From: Nostoc sp. CHAB 5715
Lineage (GTDB): Bacteria > Cyanobacteriota > Cyanobacteriia > Cyanobacteriales > Nostocaceae
Assembly: GCF_020829685.1 (NCBI RefSeq)
Contig: NZ_JAIVFR010000036.1
Location: 1 to 15,599, forward strand
Direction of reading: 5' to 3'
DNA: 15,599 nt
The position numbers and the translations under genes were made by a program. Position 1 is the stretch's first letter. Each line of letters begins with the position of its first letter. Below are positions 5,396 to 14,682 of the stretch, piece after piece. The notes under the pieces were generated by a model. The model was not told the origin of the DNA, searched no databases, and saw only the letters and a program-made list of their open reading frames with translations.

Positions 5396-8300
5396 ATGCC
5401 CCGCCGTGATGACCTCCGGAAGATTCTACTGTTAGGCTCTGGCCCAATTGTAATTGGACAAGCCTGTGAGTTTGACTACTCTGGCACTCAAGCCTGCAAA
5501 GCGCTGCGAGAAGAAGGCTATGAAGTGGTTTTGGTCAACTCCAACCCTGCAACAATTATGACCGACCCGGAAACGGCCGATCGCACTTACATTGAGCCGC
5601 TAACTCCAGAATTGGTCGAAAAAGTCATTGAGAAAGAACGCCCTGATGCTCTCCTACCAACGATGGGAGGACAAACCGCCCTCAACATCGCCGTTGCTTT
5701 AGCCAAGAATGGGGTGTTGGAAAAGTACAGCGTTGAGTTAATTGGCGCTAAACTACCAGCCATCGAAAAAGCCGAAGATCGAAAACTTTTTGGTGAAGCA
5801 ATGGCAAGGATCGGAGTAGCTGTATGTCCCAGTGGCACAGCCGAATCTTTGGAAGAAGCCAAAGCTGTTGCCCGCCAAATTGGTACTTATCCCCTAATTA
5901 TTCGTCCAGCTTTCACAATGGGTGGAAGTGGCGGCGGTATTGCTTACAACCAAGAAGAATTTGAAGAAATGGCACAGGTAGGTATAGATGCCAGCCCCGT
6001 TTCACAAATTCTCATTGACCAGTCTTTACTCGGCTGGAAAGAATATGAACTCGAAGTGATGCGTGATTTGGCAGATAACGTGGTGATTATCTGCTCCATC
6101 GAAAACCTTGACCCTATGGGCATCCACACCGGAGACTCAATTACCGTCGCTCCCGCGCAAACCCTCACTGATAAAGAATATCAAAGGCTGCGGGATATGG
6201 CAATTAAAATCATCCGCGAGATAGGTGTGGAAACTGGCGGTTCTAATATCCAGTTTGCCGTCAATCCGATTAATGGGGATGTGGTTGTAATTGAAATGAA
6301 CCCCCGCGTTTCCCGCAGTTCGGCTTTGTCTTCCAAAGCTACGGGTTTCCCTATCGCCAAAATGGCTGCAAAATTGGCTGTAGGCTACACCTTAGATGAA
6401 ATTAAAAATGACATCACCAAGAAAACTCCCGCGTCCTTTGAGCCGACAATTGACTATGTGGTGACAAAAATCCCCCGCTTCGCCTTTGAAAAATTCCCCG
6501 GCTCTGACCCAGTGCTGACAACCCAAATGAAGTCTGTCGGGGAAGCAATGGCAATTGGGCGCACATTCAACGAATCCTTCCAAAAGGCGCTGCGATCGCT
6601 CGAAACCGGACGCGCTGGTTGGGGTTGCGACAAAGCCGAAAAATTACCCAGTGGTGAACAAATCCGCGCCCAATTGCGGACACCTAACCCCGATCGCATT
6701 TTCTCCGTGCGCCATGCCTTGCAACTAGGCATTAGTGCTGAGGAAATCTACGAACTGACTGGTATTGACCCGTGGTTCCTAGATAAATTTCAGCAACTGC
6801 TAGATGTCGAAAAATTCCTCAAGCGAACACCTTTGCAGCAATTGACAAAAGAGCAACTTTATGAAGTGAAGCGAGATGGATTTAGCGATCGCCAGATTGC
6901 TTATGCCACTAAAACCACCGAAGATGAAGTTCGCGCCTACCGCCAGTCATTAGGGATTATCCCAGTTTATAAAACCGTAGATACCTGCGCTGCTGAGTTT
7001 GAAGCGTTTACTCCCTACTATTATTCTAGCTACGAAGAAGAAACAGAGGTTTTGGCAGCAACCAAGCCAAAAGTGTTGATTTTGGGTGGTGGCCCCAACC
7101 GCATTGGACAGGGAATTGAGTTTGACTATTGTTGTTGTCACGCCGCTTATGCTTTGAAGAAAGCGGGGTATGAGACGATTATGGTCAACTCTAACCCAGA
7201 GACAGTTTCGACAGACTACGATACCAGCGATCGCCTTTACTTTGAGCCTTTAACAAAAGAAGATGTCCTTAACATCATTGAAACTGAAAATCCAGTCGGT
7301 GTAATAATCCAGTTTGGTGGACAAACACCATTGAAGTTGGCTCTCCCATTACAAGAATTTCTTAGAAATGACACTTCTGGACTGCTCACTAAAATTTGGG
7401 GTACATCGCCAGATTCCATCGACATGGCAGAGAACCGGGAGCGGTTTGAAAAGATTCTTCAACAGTTGAATATTGCCCAACCGCCTAATGGTATTGCTCG
7501 GAGTTACGAAGACGCGCTGATTGTCGCCAAACGCATTGGCTATCCGGTGGTAGTGCGTCCCAGCTATGTGTTAGGTGGACGGGCGATGGAAATCGTCTAT
7601 TCTGATGCTGAGTTGGAACGCTACATGACCTTTGCGGTACTAGTGGAACCAGAACATCCGATTTTGATTGATAAGTTTTTGGAAAATGCCATCGAAGTCG
7701 ATGTAGATGCGATCGCTGATCATACCGGACGGGTGGTGATTGGTGGCATCATGGAACACATCGAACAAGCGGGGATTCACTCAGGAGATTCCGCTTGTTC
7801 CTTACCTTCGATTTCCCTATCACCAGCAGTTCTCAATCAAATTCGCACTTGGACAGTGCAGCTAGCGCAAGCGCTGTCAGTTGTGGGGTTAATGAATATT
7901 CAATTTGCCGTTGTCGGCGCAAGCAGTTATTCTCCCCAAGTTTACATTTTAGAAGCCAACCCCCGCGCCTCGCGTACAGTCCCATTTGTTTCTAAAGCAA
8001 CGGGTGTACAGTTGGCAAAACTAGCATCCTTAATTATGTCAGGTAAAACCTTAGAGGAGCTACATTTCACCGAGGAAGTCATTCCCACACATATTGCTGT
8101 AAAAGAAGCAGTATTACCCTTTAATAAATTCCCAGGAACTGATACAATATTAGGTCCAGAAATGCGATCCACTGGTGAGGTGATGGGGATTGACAGCGAC
8201 TTTGGCCGTGCCTTTGCCAAAGCGGAAATGGGTGCTGGGGAGCGTTTACCACTCAGTGGAACTGTATTTGTATCAATGAGCGATCGCGATAAAGCTGCTG

Positions 8301-8662
8301 CCGGTGGTGTGGTGAAGGAGTTTATCGATTTGGGCTTTACAGTGATGGCTACCCTTGGTACACGGCGAGTTCTTCTCGAACAGGGGTTAAATATTGAATT
8401 AGTGTTAAAACTGCATGAAGGCCGTCCCCACGTCCTAGATGCAATCAAAAACCAGAAAATCCAACTCATTATTAACACACCTTCAGGAGAAGAAGCCCAC
8501 ACTGATGCTAGGTTAATCCGCCGCACAGCCTTAGCTTACAAAATTCCCATCATTACTACCATCGCTGGCGCGAAAGCTACCGTCGCCGCCATCCGTTCTT
8601 TACAAAATACGACTTTGGACGTAAAAACCATTCAAGAGTATTGCCCGATTGCGAGGGAGTAG
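5396..8662 (+). CDS. carB: Carbamoyl-phosphate synthase large subunit
   Basis: 1088 aa, full length for the family. It makes carbamoyl phosphate from bicarbonate, ammonia (delivered by CarA from glutamine) and two ATP, feeding arginine and pyrimidine synthesis in the cytoplasm. The two homologous halves are plain. The first begins [20 protein letters not shown] (about residues 11-30) with its ATP-grasp motif [12 protein letters not shown] near residue 170. The second begins [20 protein letters not shown] near residue 560 with [13 protein letters not shown] near residue 720. The allosteric MGS-like domain starts near residue 954 ([11 protein letters not shown]) and includes [13 protein letters not shown]. 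carA is not in the window. The last residues (IARE) run into a GGGAGT-type repeat that contains the TAG stop. An AAGG sequence precedes the ATG. Confidence 0.98.
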   Translation: MPRRDDLRKILLLGSGPIVIGQACEFDYSGTQACKALREEGYEVVLVNSNPATIMTDPETADRTYIEPLTPELVEKVIEKERPDALLPTMGGQTALNIAVALAKNGVLEKYSVELIGAKLPAIEKAEDRKLFGEAMARIGVAVCPSGTAESLEEAKAVARQIGTYPLIIRPAFTMGGSGGGIAYNQEEFEEMAQVGIDASPVSQILIDQSLLGWKEYELEVMRDLADNVVIICSIENLDPMGIHTGDSITVAPAQTLTDKEYQRLRDMAIKIIREIGVETGGSNIQFAVNPINGDVVVIEMNPRVSRSSALSSKATGFPIAKMAAKLAVGYTLDEIKNDITKKTPASFEPTIDYVVTKIPRFAFEKFPGSDPVLTTQMKSVGEAMAIGRTFNESFQKALRSLETGRAGWGCDKAEKLPSGEQIRAQLRTPNPDRIFSVRHALQLGISAEEIYELTGIDPWFLDKFQQLLDVEKFLKRTPLQQLTKEQLYEVKRDGFSDRQIAYATKTTEDEVRAYRQSLGIIPVYKTVDTCAAEFEAFTPYYYSSYEEETEVLAATKPKVLILGGGPNRIGQGIEFDYCCCHAAYALKKAGYETIMVNSNPETVSTDYDTSDRLYFEPLTKEDVLNIIETENPVGVIIQFGGQTPLKLALPLQEFLRNDTSGLLTKIWGTSPDSIDMAENRERFEKILQQLNIAQPPNGIARSYEDALIVAKRIGYPVVVRPSYVLGGRAMEIVYSDAELERYMTFAVLVEPEHPILIDKFLENAIEVDVDAIADHTGRVVIGGIMEHIEQAGIHSGDSACSLPSISLSPAVLNQIRTWTVQLAQALSVVGLMNIQFAVVGASSYSPQVYILEANPRASRTVPFVSKATGVQLAKLASLIMSGKTLEELHFTEEVIPTHIAVKEAVLPFNKFPGTDTILGPEMRSTGEVMGIDSDFGRAFAKAEMGAGERLPLSGTVFVSMSDRDKAAAGGVVKEFIDLGFTVMATLGTRRVLLEQGLNIELVLKLHEGRPHVLDAIKNQKIQLIINTPSGEEAHTDARLIRRTALAYKIPIITTIAGAKATVAAIRSLQNTTLDVKTIQEYCPIARE

Positions 8663-8667
8663 GGAGT

Positions 8668-8716
8668 GGGGAGTGGGTAGAGACGCGATTAATCGCGTCT
8701 GTACAAAGTGGGGAGT
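8668..8716. repeat. Right 49-bp copy of the palindromic repeat flanking carB
   Basis: The exact reverse complement of 5245-5293, centred on AGACGCGATTAATCGCGTCT (8681-8700). It begins 6 bp after the carB stop codon and could also fold as the 3' hairpin of the carB transcript. Confidence 0.9.
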
Positions 8717-8840
8717 AAGGAGTTAGGAGTTAGGAATTGGGGAGATGAGGGAGACAAGGAGAATAACCAATGCCCAATGCCCACTTGCCCTGAGCGAAGC
8801 CGAAGGGATGCCCAATGCCCCATGCCCCATGCCCCATCCC
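8717..8840. repeat. GAGTTAG / TGCCCAA heptamer block with embedded CCTGAGCGAAGCC unit
   Basis: GAGTTAG units lead into TGCCCAA and TGCCCCA heptamers, which are interrupted at about 8785-8808 by CCTGAGCGAAGCCGAAGGG, a relative of the tandem repeat at 14801-15014. Its order mirrors the left block before carB. From 8841 to 9170 I see only AT-rich non-coding sequence, presumably the sigD upstream region. Confidence 0.6.
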
Positions 8841-9175
8841 CAAGAAAATTAAGTAATTGTTATAAGAGAATGACTATAGTTCTCATTAGAGATATTTTAA
8901 CAAATATGAGGAAAACTATTTGAACCTGAGAATTTCTTAAATTGACTTCTAGTCAGCCTAGAGAGAAAGGGCGGCGTTGCATGAACTGGAACAACCAGGA
9001 AATTTAATGTCGCCATATAGCCAAAATATTCTCATAAATGTTACAATTGTTAATACGGCTCCAATAGAAAAATGTTTAAAAAGCGATTTTTTATCTAACT
9101 GTAGATACTTGTGAAAAATAGGAAATAGCTGTAACTTTTAGCAGTTAAGAAGCCTAAATTGATTATTATAAGCAG

Positions 9176-9241
9176 CCGAGTTTCTCGGATGCGTAAGTTG
9201 CAAACCATAGCATCGGTTCCCAGTCTGACTGGGTAGCACCC
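9176..9241 (+). promoter_or_regulatory. Leader hairpins before sigD
   Basis: CCGAG-TTT-CTCGG (9176-9188) and CCCAGT-CTG-ACTGGG (9219-9233) are tight hairpins. GGGT-AGC-ACCC (9231-9241), followed by TAAAAAA, shares its GGG with the second one, so the two are mutually exclusive. A regulatory role is inferred from position only. Confidence 0.35.
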
Positions 9242-9262
9242 TAAAAAAGCATCTATCCCTTA

Positions 9263-10261
9263 ATGACCCTACCGCCAAACCCATCATTACCAAAGAGTAG
9301 CGCCATGAAGACCGCTCAGACAGCCACAGACCTCGTGCGGACTTACCTGCGTGAGATTGGCCGTGTGCCACTCTTAACACACGAGGAAGAGATTTTCTAT
9401 GGTAAACAAGTGCAACGTTCTTGCACTTTGCACGAATCAAGAGAATCTCTTGCCACCCAGTTAGGTCGTCAACCGACTTTAGAAGAGTGGGCCAAAGCGA
9501 CAAAGCTAGAACCAGCAGAGTTGAACGAAGCGATCGCTGATGGTGAGATTGCCAAGCGTAAGATGGTAGAAGCCAATTTGCGGCTGGTAGTCTCCGTTGC
9601 CAAAAAGTACATAAAGCGCAACGTCGATTTACTGGACTTGATCCAAGAAGGTAGTATTGGTATGCAACGGGGCGTAGAAAAGTTTGACCCTACCAAAGGG
9701 TATAGATTTTCTACATACGCCTATTGGTGGATTCGGCAAGCTATCACCCGTGCTATAGCCGAAAAAGCCCGCACCATTCGGCTGCCTATCCATATAACTG
9801 AAAAATTAAATAAGATTAAAAAGGCACAGCGTCAATTGTCTCAAAAATTGGGGCGCGCTCCGACAGCTGGTGAGCTAGCTGAAGAATTAGAATTGACCCC
9901 TAAACAAGTGCGAGAGTATCTAGAAAAGGCGCGTTTGCCCCTTTCTTTGGATTTGCGGCTGGGTGATAATTACGACACCGAACTTGGAGAAATGCTGGAA
10001 GATCCAGGAGCATCTCCAGAAGAATTTGTCATGCAATCTTCCTTATCTTATGACTTAGATCGCCTGATGGGAGACCTGACGCCACAACAGAAGGAAGTGA
10101 TTACGCTGCGCTTTGGCTTAACTGATGGGCAAGCCCTGACGCTGGCTAGAATTGGTGAAATCTTGAACATCAGCCGAGAACGAGTCCGGCAAATTGAGCG
10201 GGAAGCTTTAACCAAACTTCGCAAGTCTAAAACCAACATGGGTGAATATTTGGCAAGTTAG
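9263..10261 (+). CDS. sigD: Group 2 (SigA-like) RNA polymerase sigma factor
   Basis: 332 aa in the longest frame. Region 1.2 is [16 protein letters not shown] (about 24-39). Region 2 runs from about residue 98 ([55 protein letters not shown]), containing the core-binding and -10-reading helices. Region 3 is [16 protein letters not shown]. Region 4 is [15 protein letters not shown]...[14 protein letters not shown] (about 272-320), which reads the -35. There is no long acidic region 1.1, as in the dispensable group 2 factors used for carbon, nitrogen, light or stress responses. The second ATG (9305, residue 15) has an AAGAG site 7 bp upstream and is probably the true start (318 aa). The SigD name rests on the remembered dps-carB-sigD order; SigB is possible. 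Confidence 0.9.
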   Translation: MTLPPNPSLPKSSAMKTAQTATDLVRTYLREIGRVPLLTHEEEIFYGKQVQRSCTLHESRESLATQLGRQPTLEEWAKATKLEPAELNEAIADGEIAKRKMVEANLRLVVSVAKKYIKRNVDLLDLIQEGSIGMQRGVEKFDPTKGYRFSTYAYWWIRQAITRAIAEKARTIRLPIHITEKLNKIKKAQRQLSQKLGRAPTAGELAEELELTPKQVREYLEKARLPLSLDLRLGDNYDTELGEMLEDPGASPEEFVMQSSLSYDLDRLMGDLTPQQKEVITLRFGLTDGQALTLARIGEILNISRERVRQIEREALTKLRKSKTNMGEYLAS

Positions 10262-10317
10262 TCATTAGTCATTAGTCATTAGTCCTTTGTTATTAGTTAT
10301 TTACAAAGGACGAATGA
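10259..10317. repeat. TAGTCAT heptamer repeat over the sigD stop, plus hairpin
   Basis: TAGTCAT is repeated 3.7 times from 10259 to 10284, and its first three bases are the sigD stop codon. The last unit merges into a hairpin with arms 10276-10290 and 10303-10317 (14 of 15 paired, core CCTTTGT/ACAAAGG). It may serve as the sigD transcript end, though it lacks a T-run. Confidence 0.7.
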
Positions 10318-10495
10318 TCAATGGGTGAGAAAATACGCTGACTTTGGTACGGTTACGCCTACTTCCACTCTTAAGCTTGGCTGTTAGATTAGTTGACAGG
10401 AAGACAAAAGAGCTAGCTAAGTCTAATCCAAAACAGAGATTTAATATTCAAATCACAAGCACCGCAGCTAGCAGTGGTAGTTAAGGAGCTAAAAA

Positions 10496-10840
10496 ATGAA
10501 TAACCCATCCAATCGTGTCTCAGAATTTTTCAATAGCGAATCAGAAACTAGCGATTTACTATGGCAGTATGTTAAATCCTTGAGTCCAGAAACAGTTACC
10601 CAACTATCTAAACCCAAGTCTGCCGAAGTTTTTCAGGTAATGGAACGGAATATTATAGGACTATTGGGTAATCTACCTTCAGAAAACTTTGGCGTTACTG
10701 TAACTACGAGTCGAGAAAGTCTGGGTCGGCTTCTGGCTTCTGCTATGATTAGTGGTTATTTCTTGCGTAACGCTGAACAGAGAATGGATTTTGAAATCGC
10801 CCTACAAGGATCTGAAACCAACAGCAGCGAAATTGACTAG
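10496..10840 (+). CDS. DUF760 family protein
   Basis: A 114-aa acidic protein matching the DUF760 family of cyanobacteria and plastids. Its core is LWQYVKSLSPETVTQLSKP, the segment following it with EVFQVMERNIIGLLGNLPSE, and TVTTSRESLGRLLASAMISG ending YFLRNAEQRMDFE. It is predicted to be all helical, soluble and without a known enzymatic motif; members in plants are plastid proteins. The ATG at 10496 has a strong AAGGAG (10483-10488) at ideal spacing. The 234-bp gap after sigD, with a hairpin between them, suggests its own promoter. The role is unknown. Confidence 0.85.
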   Translation: MNNPSNRVSEFFNSESETSDLLWQYVKSLSPETVTQLSKPKSAEVFQVMERNIIGLLGNLPSENFGVTVTTSRESLGRLLASAMISGYFLRNAEQRMDFEIALQGSETNSSEID

Positions 10841-11009
10841 AAATATAATAGTAAATTCAATATTATTGTTGGGTTTATAGCTAGTCACAGTCATGGCGAT
10901 ACAAATTTAAAATGAACCTCTGCGAAATCTTTGCCCCTAATTTCCAATCATGCATCAGCTAAATATTTTTAAAATATCCAAAATAGTGACGAATTAAGGT
11001 TGAAATTTC

Positions 11010-11051
11010 AACGCAGAGGAACGCGGAGGTTGGCGCAGAGTAGCGCGAAGT
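11010..11051. repeat. Dispersed ACGCAGAGGAACGCGGAGG repeat
   Basis: Imperfect direct units of CGCAGAGG / CGCGGAGG / CGCAGAG. This boilerplate recurs in cyanobacterial intergenic regions. The rest of 10841-11178 shows no gene that I can support. Confidence 0.5.
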
Positions 11052-11178
11052 TTTTGGATTTGCTTATCTGTGAACCTTTTATAATTTGGTAATTAGTTCA
11101 AATAGAGGCGTATTGCTAAATGATTAATACACATTTGTGGATAAAGTAATAGCGCTAGACGACCTTTGCAATCAATCT

Positions 11179-11213
11179 AAACTCGGCAGAGTTCAAACTA
11201 GACTGCCGAGTTT
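11179..11213 (-). terminator. Bidirectional terminator hairpin after the SUKH gene
   Basis: AAACTCGGCAG (11179-11189) pairs with CTGCCGAGTTT (11203-11213). T-rich sequence follows on the plus strand (TTTTGTTGTT) and a shorter T-run on the minus strand. It lies 12 bp beyond the full-length stop of the minus-strand SUKH-type gene, so it probably ends that transcript. Confidence 0.65.
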
Positions 11214-11225
11214 TGTTGTTAGAAG

Positions 11226-11885
11226 TTAGTATCCCTCGTCATCCCGTATTAACTGCTCTAGAGTATCTACCCATACGTTTTCTTCACTATCTAACGCCTT
11301 TGGATCAATTATTTTTAATTCTTGCTTAAAATCTTTGATTTCTTCTTCAAAGTTTTTGACTAACAATAAATTTTTACCATAGGCAACTATAGAAGCTGCA
11401 AGTTTTTAAATGCTTGAATTAAAAAAACTCATTGATAAATTGTTTGGATTAATAGATACTATTTCACCTTTATTTTCTAAATTAAGGCATATTCGATAAG
11501 ATAAAGCTAGTTCTGAGTAAAATAAAAAGTATTCATCGACTCCTAATATTCTTACCTTTCTACCTATATCTGATAAGCTAGCATTGTTATCCAAACCAAT
11601 TTCACTGAGAAAAATTATTCTTCCTATTACTTGAGAAGCACTTACATAACCAATAGTGTAAAGTTGTCCTAAATGCCTTCTTGCAGATTCACCAATTTGA
11701 ATATCTTCGGAAATTGGCTCAAAATCCATTGAAAATCTAAAATGACCAACTATATATGGGAATCCTATCTTCAAGATAAATTCTCTGGTTTCACTAGGAA
11801 GGCTAATGTTATTTACCCTCTCTGGATTTGCGTACACTAGATTTTCTTTGCCAAAAACCTCAAGTATTTCATGCTCTAAAATCAT
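11226..11885 (-). pseudogene. SUKH-4-type immunity protein with in-frame stop
   Basis: The frame opens at ATG 11885 and reads 159 residues to TAA at 11408-11406. It then continues in the same frame for 59 more codons (KLAASIVAYGKNLLLVKNFEEE...LEQLIRDDEGY) to TAA at 11228-11226. The join NSSI-stop-KLAASIVAY matches the 'NSS-x-E-x-A-x-S-x-x-x-Y' block near the end of SUKH-4 immunity proteins, where the stop replaces a Glu (GAA to TAA would do it). Upstream, LPSETREFILKIGFP and YRICLNLENKGEIVSINPN also fit the SUKH fold. Such proteins neutralise secreted polymorphic toxins. No toxin gene is adjacent. The upstream stretch 11886-12048 is AT-rich with no gene. Sequencing error is the main alternative. 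Confidence 0.6.
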
Positions 11886-12048
11886 AATTTACATTTACTT
11901 TAAGCTATTAAAAATCTACACAATTTTTTCCAATATTTTGATATTTTAGTGTTATCTAATAATTATTTATACCACCTCCTTTATACGGGTATGAATAGTA
12001 CATGGATGTACCATTAGCAAAAGTAGTTCATCATCTCCCCAATTAACC

Positions 12049-12465
12049 ATGAGTGAAACCAGTTCTTTCCCACCCCATAAAATCATTGGTGTTGCAGTAA
12101 TTTGGAACGATCAAGAGCAAATTTTAATTGATCGCCGTCGGAAAGAAGGAGCAATGGGTGGTTTGTGGGAATTTCCTGGTGGTAAAATTGAGCCTGGTGA
12201 AACTATCAGCGAGTGTATTCAACGAGAAATTTCCGAAGAACTGGGAATAGTAATTGAAGTAGGAGAGCATCTGATTACTATTGACCACACCTATACAGAC
12301 TTGCGCGTTACCCTCACAGTACATCACTGCCGCCATGTTACAGGTATTCCCCAACCTTTGGAATCCGATGAAATTCGCTGGGTAACTTTGGAAGAACTGG
12401 AGGAGTTTACTTTTCCTAAAGCAAATATTCAAATTATTGCTGCTTTAAAAGGGAGTGGGGAGTAG
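12049..12465 (+). CDS. mutT: MutT-type Nudix hydrolase (8-oxo-dGTP diphosphatase)
   Basis: A 138-aa single-domain Nudix protein expected to hydrolyse 8-oxo-dGTP to the monophosphate and so prevent A:T to C:G changes. The Nudix box is complete: G45-x5-E51-x7-R59-E60-I61-x-E63-E64-x-G66-I67. It is preceded by GGLWEFPGGK, the MutT signature before the box. The ESDEIRWVTLEELEEFTFP segment near residues 105-123 is the usual MutT base-recognition end. The final residues (GSGE) and the TAG stop come from a GGGAGTGGGGAGTAGGGAG repeat, so the native C-terminus may have been replaced by repeat sequence. ATG 12049 is chosen because a residue-10 to -20 strand (HKIIGVAVIW) follows at the normal distance. 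Confidence 0.9.
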   Translation: MSETSSFPPHKIIGVAVIWNDQEQILIDRRRKEGAMGGLWEFPGGKIEPGETISECIQREISEELGIVIEVGEHLITIDHTYTDLRVTLTVHHCRHVTGIPQPLESDEIRWVTLEELEEFTFPKANIQIIAALKGSGE

Positions 12466-12572
12466 GGAGCTGACAGGTGTAGGTTTATTACGTAGATGTG
12501 AGCATTTCCAGTTTAAAAAAAAGAATTGTATCGAGACGCATAGCGCGACTTGCATTGCGTCCAACATCCAAT

Positions 12573-12646
12573 CCCACATTTTAAAACGTGGGTTCCGTAA
12601 GCTCGAACGCCTCTTCCTTGAATGCTCTCAATCCCTACAGGCGTTC
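12573..12646. repeat. Two adjacent hairpins, possible IS200/IS605-like end
   Basis: CCCACATTTTAAAACGTGGG (12573-12592) is self-complementary with one mismatch pair. GAACGCCT (12605-12612) pairs perfectly with AGGCGTTC (12639-12646). Tandem hairpins of this kind are found at ends of IS200/IS605 elements, but no transposase or TnpB frame is nearby. The element call is inference. The interval 12466-12707 holds nothing else I can name. Confidence 0.35.
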
Positions 12647-12707
12647 AATCCACTCGGTCAAACTCAGACTAGAATTAGAATGGACGTGACGTTCTCTAGT
12701 AGCCAAA

Positions 12708-14552
12708 GTGTCAGACTCTTTGCCATTGCGCGATCGCTATCTTGCCTTAATCAATGAAATTGTCGAAACCACCCTCAAGGGCAAAATTAGCTCTGTGGAG
12801 ATGGTGTATCAAATGCTGCTTAAAGGAATTACTTCCGGTACAGGGGAAGTCTTTGAGTTAGCTTTGAGCGATCGCCTGAATGCTCTCCAAAACCAAGTGG
12901 ATAGTGAAAAAGACGAACTCAAAAAAGCCAAGGCGACTCGAAGTTTGAGAGCGATTAAAACTATTCAAAGTCAATGGCAACGTTGGCAAGAGCAAAACAA
13001 AGCCACAGAAGCGATCGCCTCCGCAGTTACAGAAATTACCAGAGCCACCGATGACGAGCGTCTAGCGGTATTTATCCGGGTTACTGATCCCAATCAGAAA
13101 TATCCGGTAAATTTGCAACAGCTACAGCAATTATCAAAAGCATTACAGCAATTTGCCCAAGCAGATGCTGATTTAGAACAGTTTTCTGAAGGGATTACCC
13201 GTGGTTTAGCTTCTTGGCAGCGATTGCAAGACAACTTGCTCAGTTGGATGTACGAGCAAAAAGAATCTTTGGGATTTGGCGGCGTACCGGGAGAACGTGG
13301 CCCTTGGGCAAGTTGGGCCAAACAACTCAACAGTGAGTTACCCCAAGCACTGCTTCGCACCTTAGCTATGGAAGAATCTGCAATAGAGTTTGCCGAGCGA
13401 CAACGGGGGATTACCCTGAGAGATTGGGTAGAAATGGCATTGATTTTACAGTTCTTGCAACGAGGATTAATTAACTGGTTTGACCAACAAGCTTACGATA
13501 TTAAGGCCGGGCCAAAGTTGTCCATTTCCACTTTTTTGACCTTTGCAGTGATTTGGAGTCAGTTAGCAAGTGGTTTTAGGAGTATTGGGACAGTATACAG
13601 CGATGCCTGTTCTCAAATCATGCTCCAGATTTTGCGAACCTTTGCCCAGCGTCCGTATTTTCCCTTTTACGGCGGGATTTTTGCCTCTTTTACTGGCACT
13701 TATTTGCGAGATGCCCTAGATTATTTAGATGAACCGCTACGACGAGGCGAGGGAACCCAAGAAAAGGCGCGGATTTTGACCCTTTTAGGTTATTCTCAGC
13801 GTGCTTTGGGACAATACCAGCGCTCTATCGATTTTCATCAGCAGGCGTTAGAGATAGCCAGAAATGCAGGCGATCGCCCCTGTGAAATTGCCAATCTCAA
13901 CCACCTCAGCCGTACCTACGTGCAACAGCAAAATTATGCTGAGGCAATTAATTACAGTCAACGAGCATTGATACTGAGTCGGCAAGCAGGCGATAGAACA
14001 GGAGAAGCAAACGCGCTAGTAAATTTAGGTTACAGCGAAGTTATGCAGGCTCAGGAACTGGAAAACTTAGAACCCGAAACTTATGAAGCCGCAATTAACT
14101 ATTTGGAACAAGGTTTAAAATTATCAGAAAAATTAGGCGATATTCAAAGTAAAGCCTTATGTGTCAGCAGCTTAGGAATTGCCTATTTAGTAATTGGGGA
14201 ACACCAAACTGCAATTAAATATCTTGAAGATGGCTTTAAAACAGCCCAAGTTTCCGGTGATTTGTATCTCCAAGGGCGGAACTTAGCTTATTTGGCAGAA
14301 GCCTATTATCATCTACAAAATTCAGAAAAAACTATTTATACAGGCTGCTTGGGAATGTATCTTTTAGAGCAAATCGCTTCTCGTGAGTGGCGACAACCAG
14401 CAGGATTACTGACAATTTTACAAGGACAAATAGGGGCAGAAGCTTTTCAAAAGTTCTTACAGCAACATCGCCCAAAAATTATTGCGGTTATCGGTGTAGA
14501 TGGGTATGATTACATTCCGCAATTGTTAGAAGAATATAAACAAGATATGTAA
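12708..14552 (+). CDS. TPR-repeat protein
   Basis: 614 aa, predicted to be all helical. Residues 1-330 are a helical region without repeats that is shared by cyanobacterial homologues (LINEIVETTLKGKISSVEMV, a coiled-coil-prone stretch at about 60-95, and LLSWMYEQKESLGFGG near 180). From about residue 345 come tandem TPR units with the W/L-G-Y/A-F pattern: AQEKARILTLLGYSQRALGQ-like, ANLNHLSRTYVQQQNYAEAI, ANALVNLGYSEVMQ, CVSSLGIAYLVIGEHQTAI and LAYLAEAYYHLQ. TPRs scaffold protein complexes; the partner is unknown. There is no signal peptide or convincing membrane helix. The start is GTG 12708, without a clear ribosome-binding site. The stop codon overlaps a MITE-like element. Confidence 0.85.
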   Translation: MSDSLPLRDRYLALINEIVETTLKGKISSVEMVYQMLLKGITSGTGEVFELALSDRLNALQNQVDSEKDELKKAKATRSLRAIKTIQSQWQRWQEQNKATEAIASAVTEITRATDDERLAVFIRVTDPNQKYPVNLQQLQQLSKALQQFAQADADLEQFSEGITRGLASWQRLQDNLLSWMYEQKESLGFGGVPGERGPWASWAKQLNSELPQALLRTLAMEESAIEFAERQRGITLRDWVEMALILQFLQRGLINWFDQQAYDIKAGPKLSISTFLTFAVIWSQLASGFRSIGTVYSDACSQIMLQILRTFAQRPYFPFYGGIFASFTGTYLRDALDYLDEPLRRGEGTQEKARILTLLGYSQRALGQYQRSIDFHQQALEIARNAGDRPCEIANLNHLSRTYVQQQNYAEAINYSQRALILSRQAGDRTGEANALVNLGYSEVMQAQELENLEPETYEAAINYLEQGLKLSEKLGDIQSKALCVSSLGIAYLVIGEHQTAIKYLEDGFKTAQVSGDLYLQGRNLAYLAEAYYHLQNSEKTIYTGCLGMYLLEQIASREWRQPAGLLTILQGQIGAEAFQKFLQQHRPKIIAVIGVDGYDYIPQLLEEYKQDM

Positions 14553-14682
14553 CGCGATGTGCAACTTATTCTTAAAACCCCACTTCCATTCCTCTCCCGG
14601 AAGCGGAGAGAGGCTTTAAGTCTTGCTCCCCTTCCCTATGAGGAAAGGGGGTTAGGTTTGAGAGAAAGTTGCACACCGCGTT
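14551..14682. mobile_element. 132-bp MITE-like element with 17-bp terminal inverted repeats
   Basis: The terminal arms 14551-14567 (AACGCGATGTGCAACTT) and 14666-14682 match in 16 of 17 positions. They are flanked by the direct repeat ATGT (14547-14550 and 14683-14686), a likely 4-bp target duplication. Inside are two more hairpins, around 14591-14613 (CTCTCC..GGAGAG) and 14627-14650 (CCCCTTCC..GGAAAGGGG). It has no coding capacity, so it would need a transposase supplied in trans. Confidence 0.7.

Noticed and set aside
7942..8526. 194-codon minus-strand frame inside carB
   Set aside because: Antisense shadow of the carB C-terminal half. The sense strand encodes conserved ATP-grasp and MGS-like sequence.
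8708..8923. 71-codon plus-strand frame after carB
   Set aside because: Built from GAGTTAG and TGCCCAA repeats; no initiation signal or homology.
9138..9503. 121-codon minus-strand frame over the sigD leader and start
   Set aside because: Antisense to the sigma factor's N-terminal coding region and leader hairpins; no family features.
12455..12757. 100-codon plus-strand frame between mutT and the TPR gene
   Set aside because: Starts in the mutT tail repeat, crosses hairpins and overlaps the TPR gene start in another frame.
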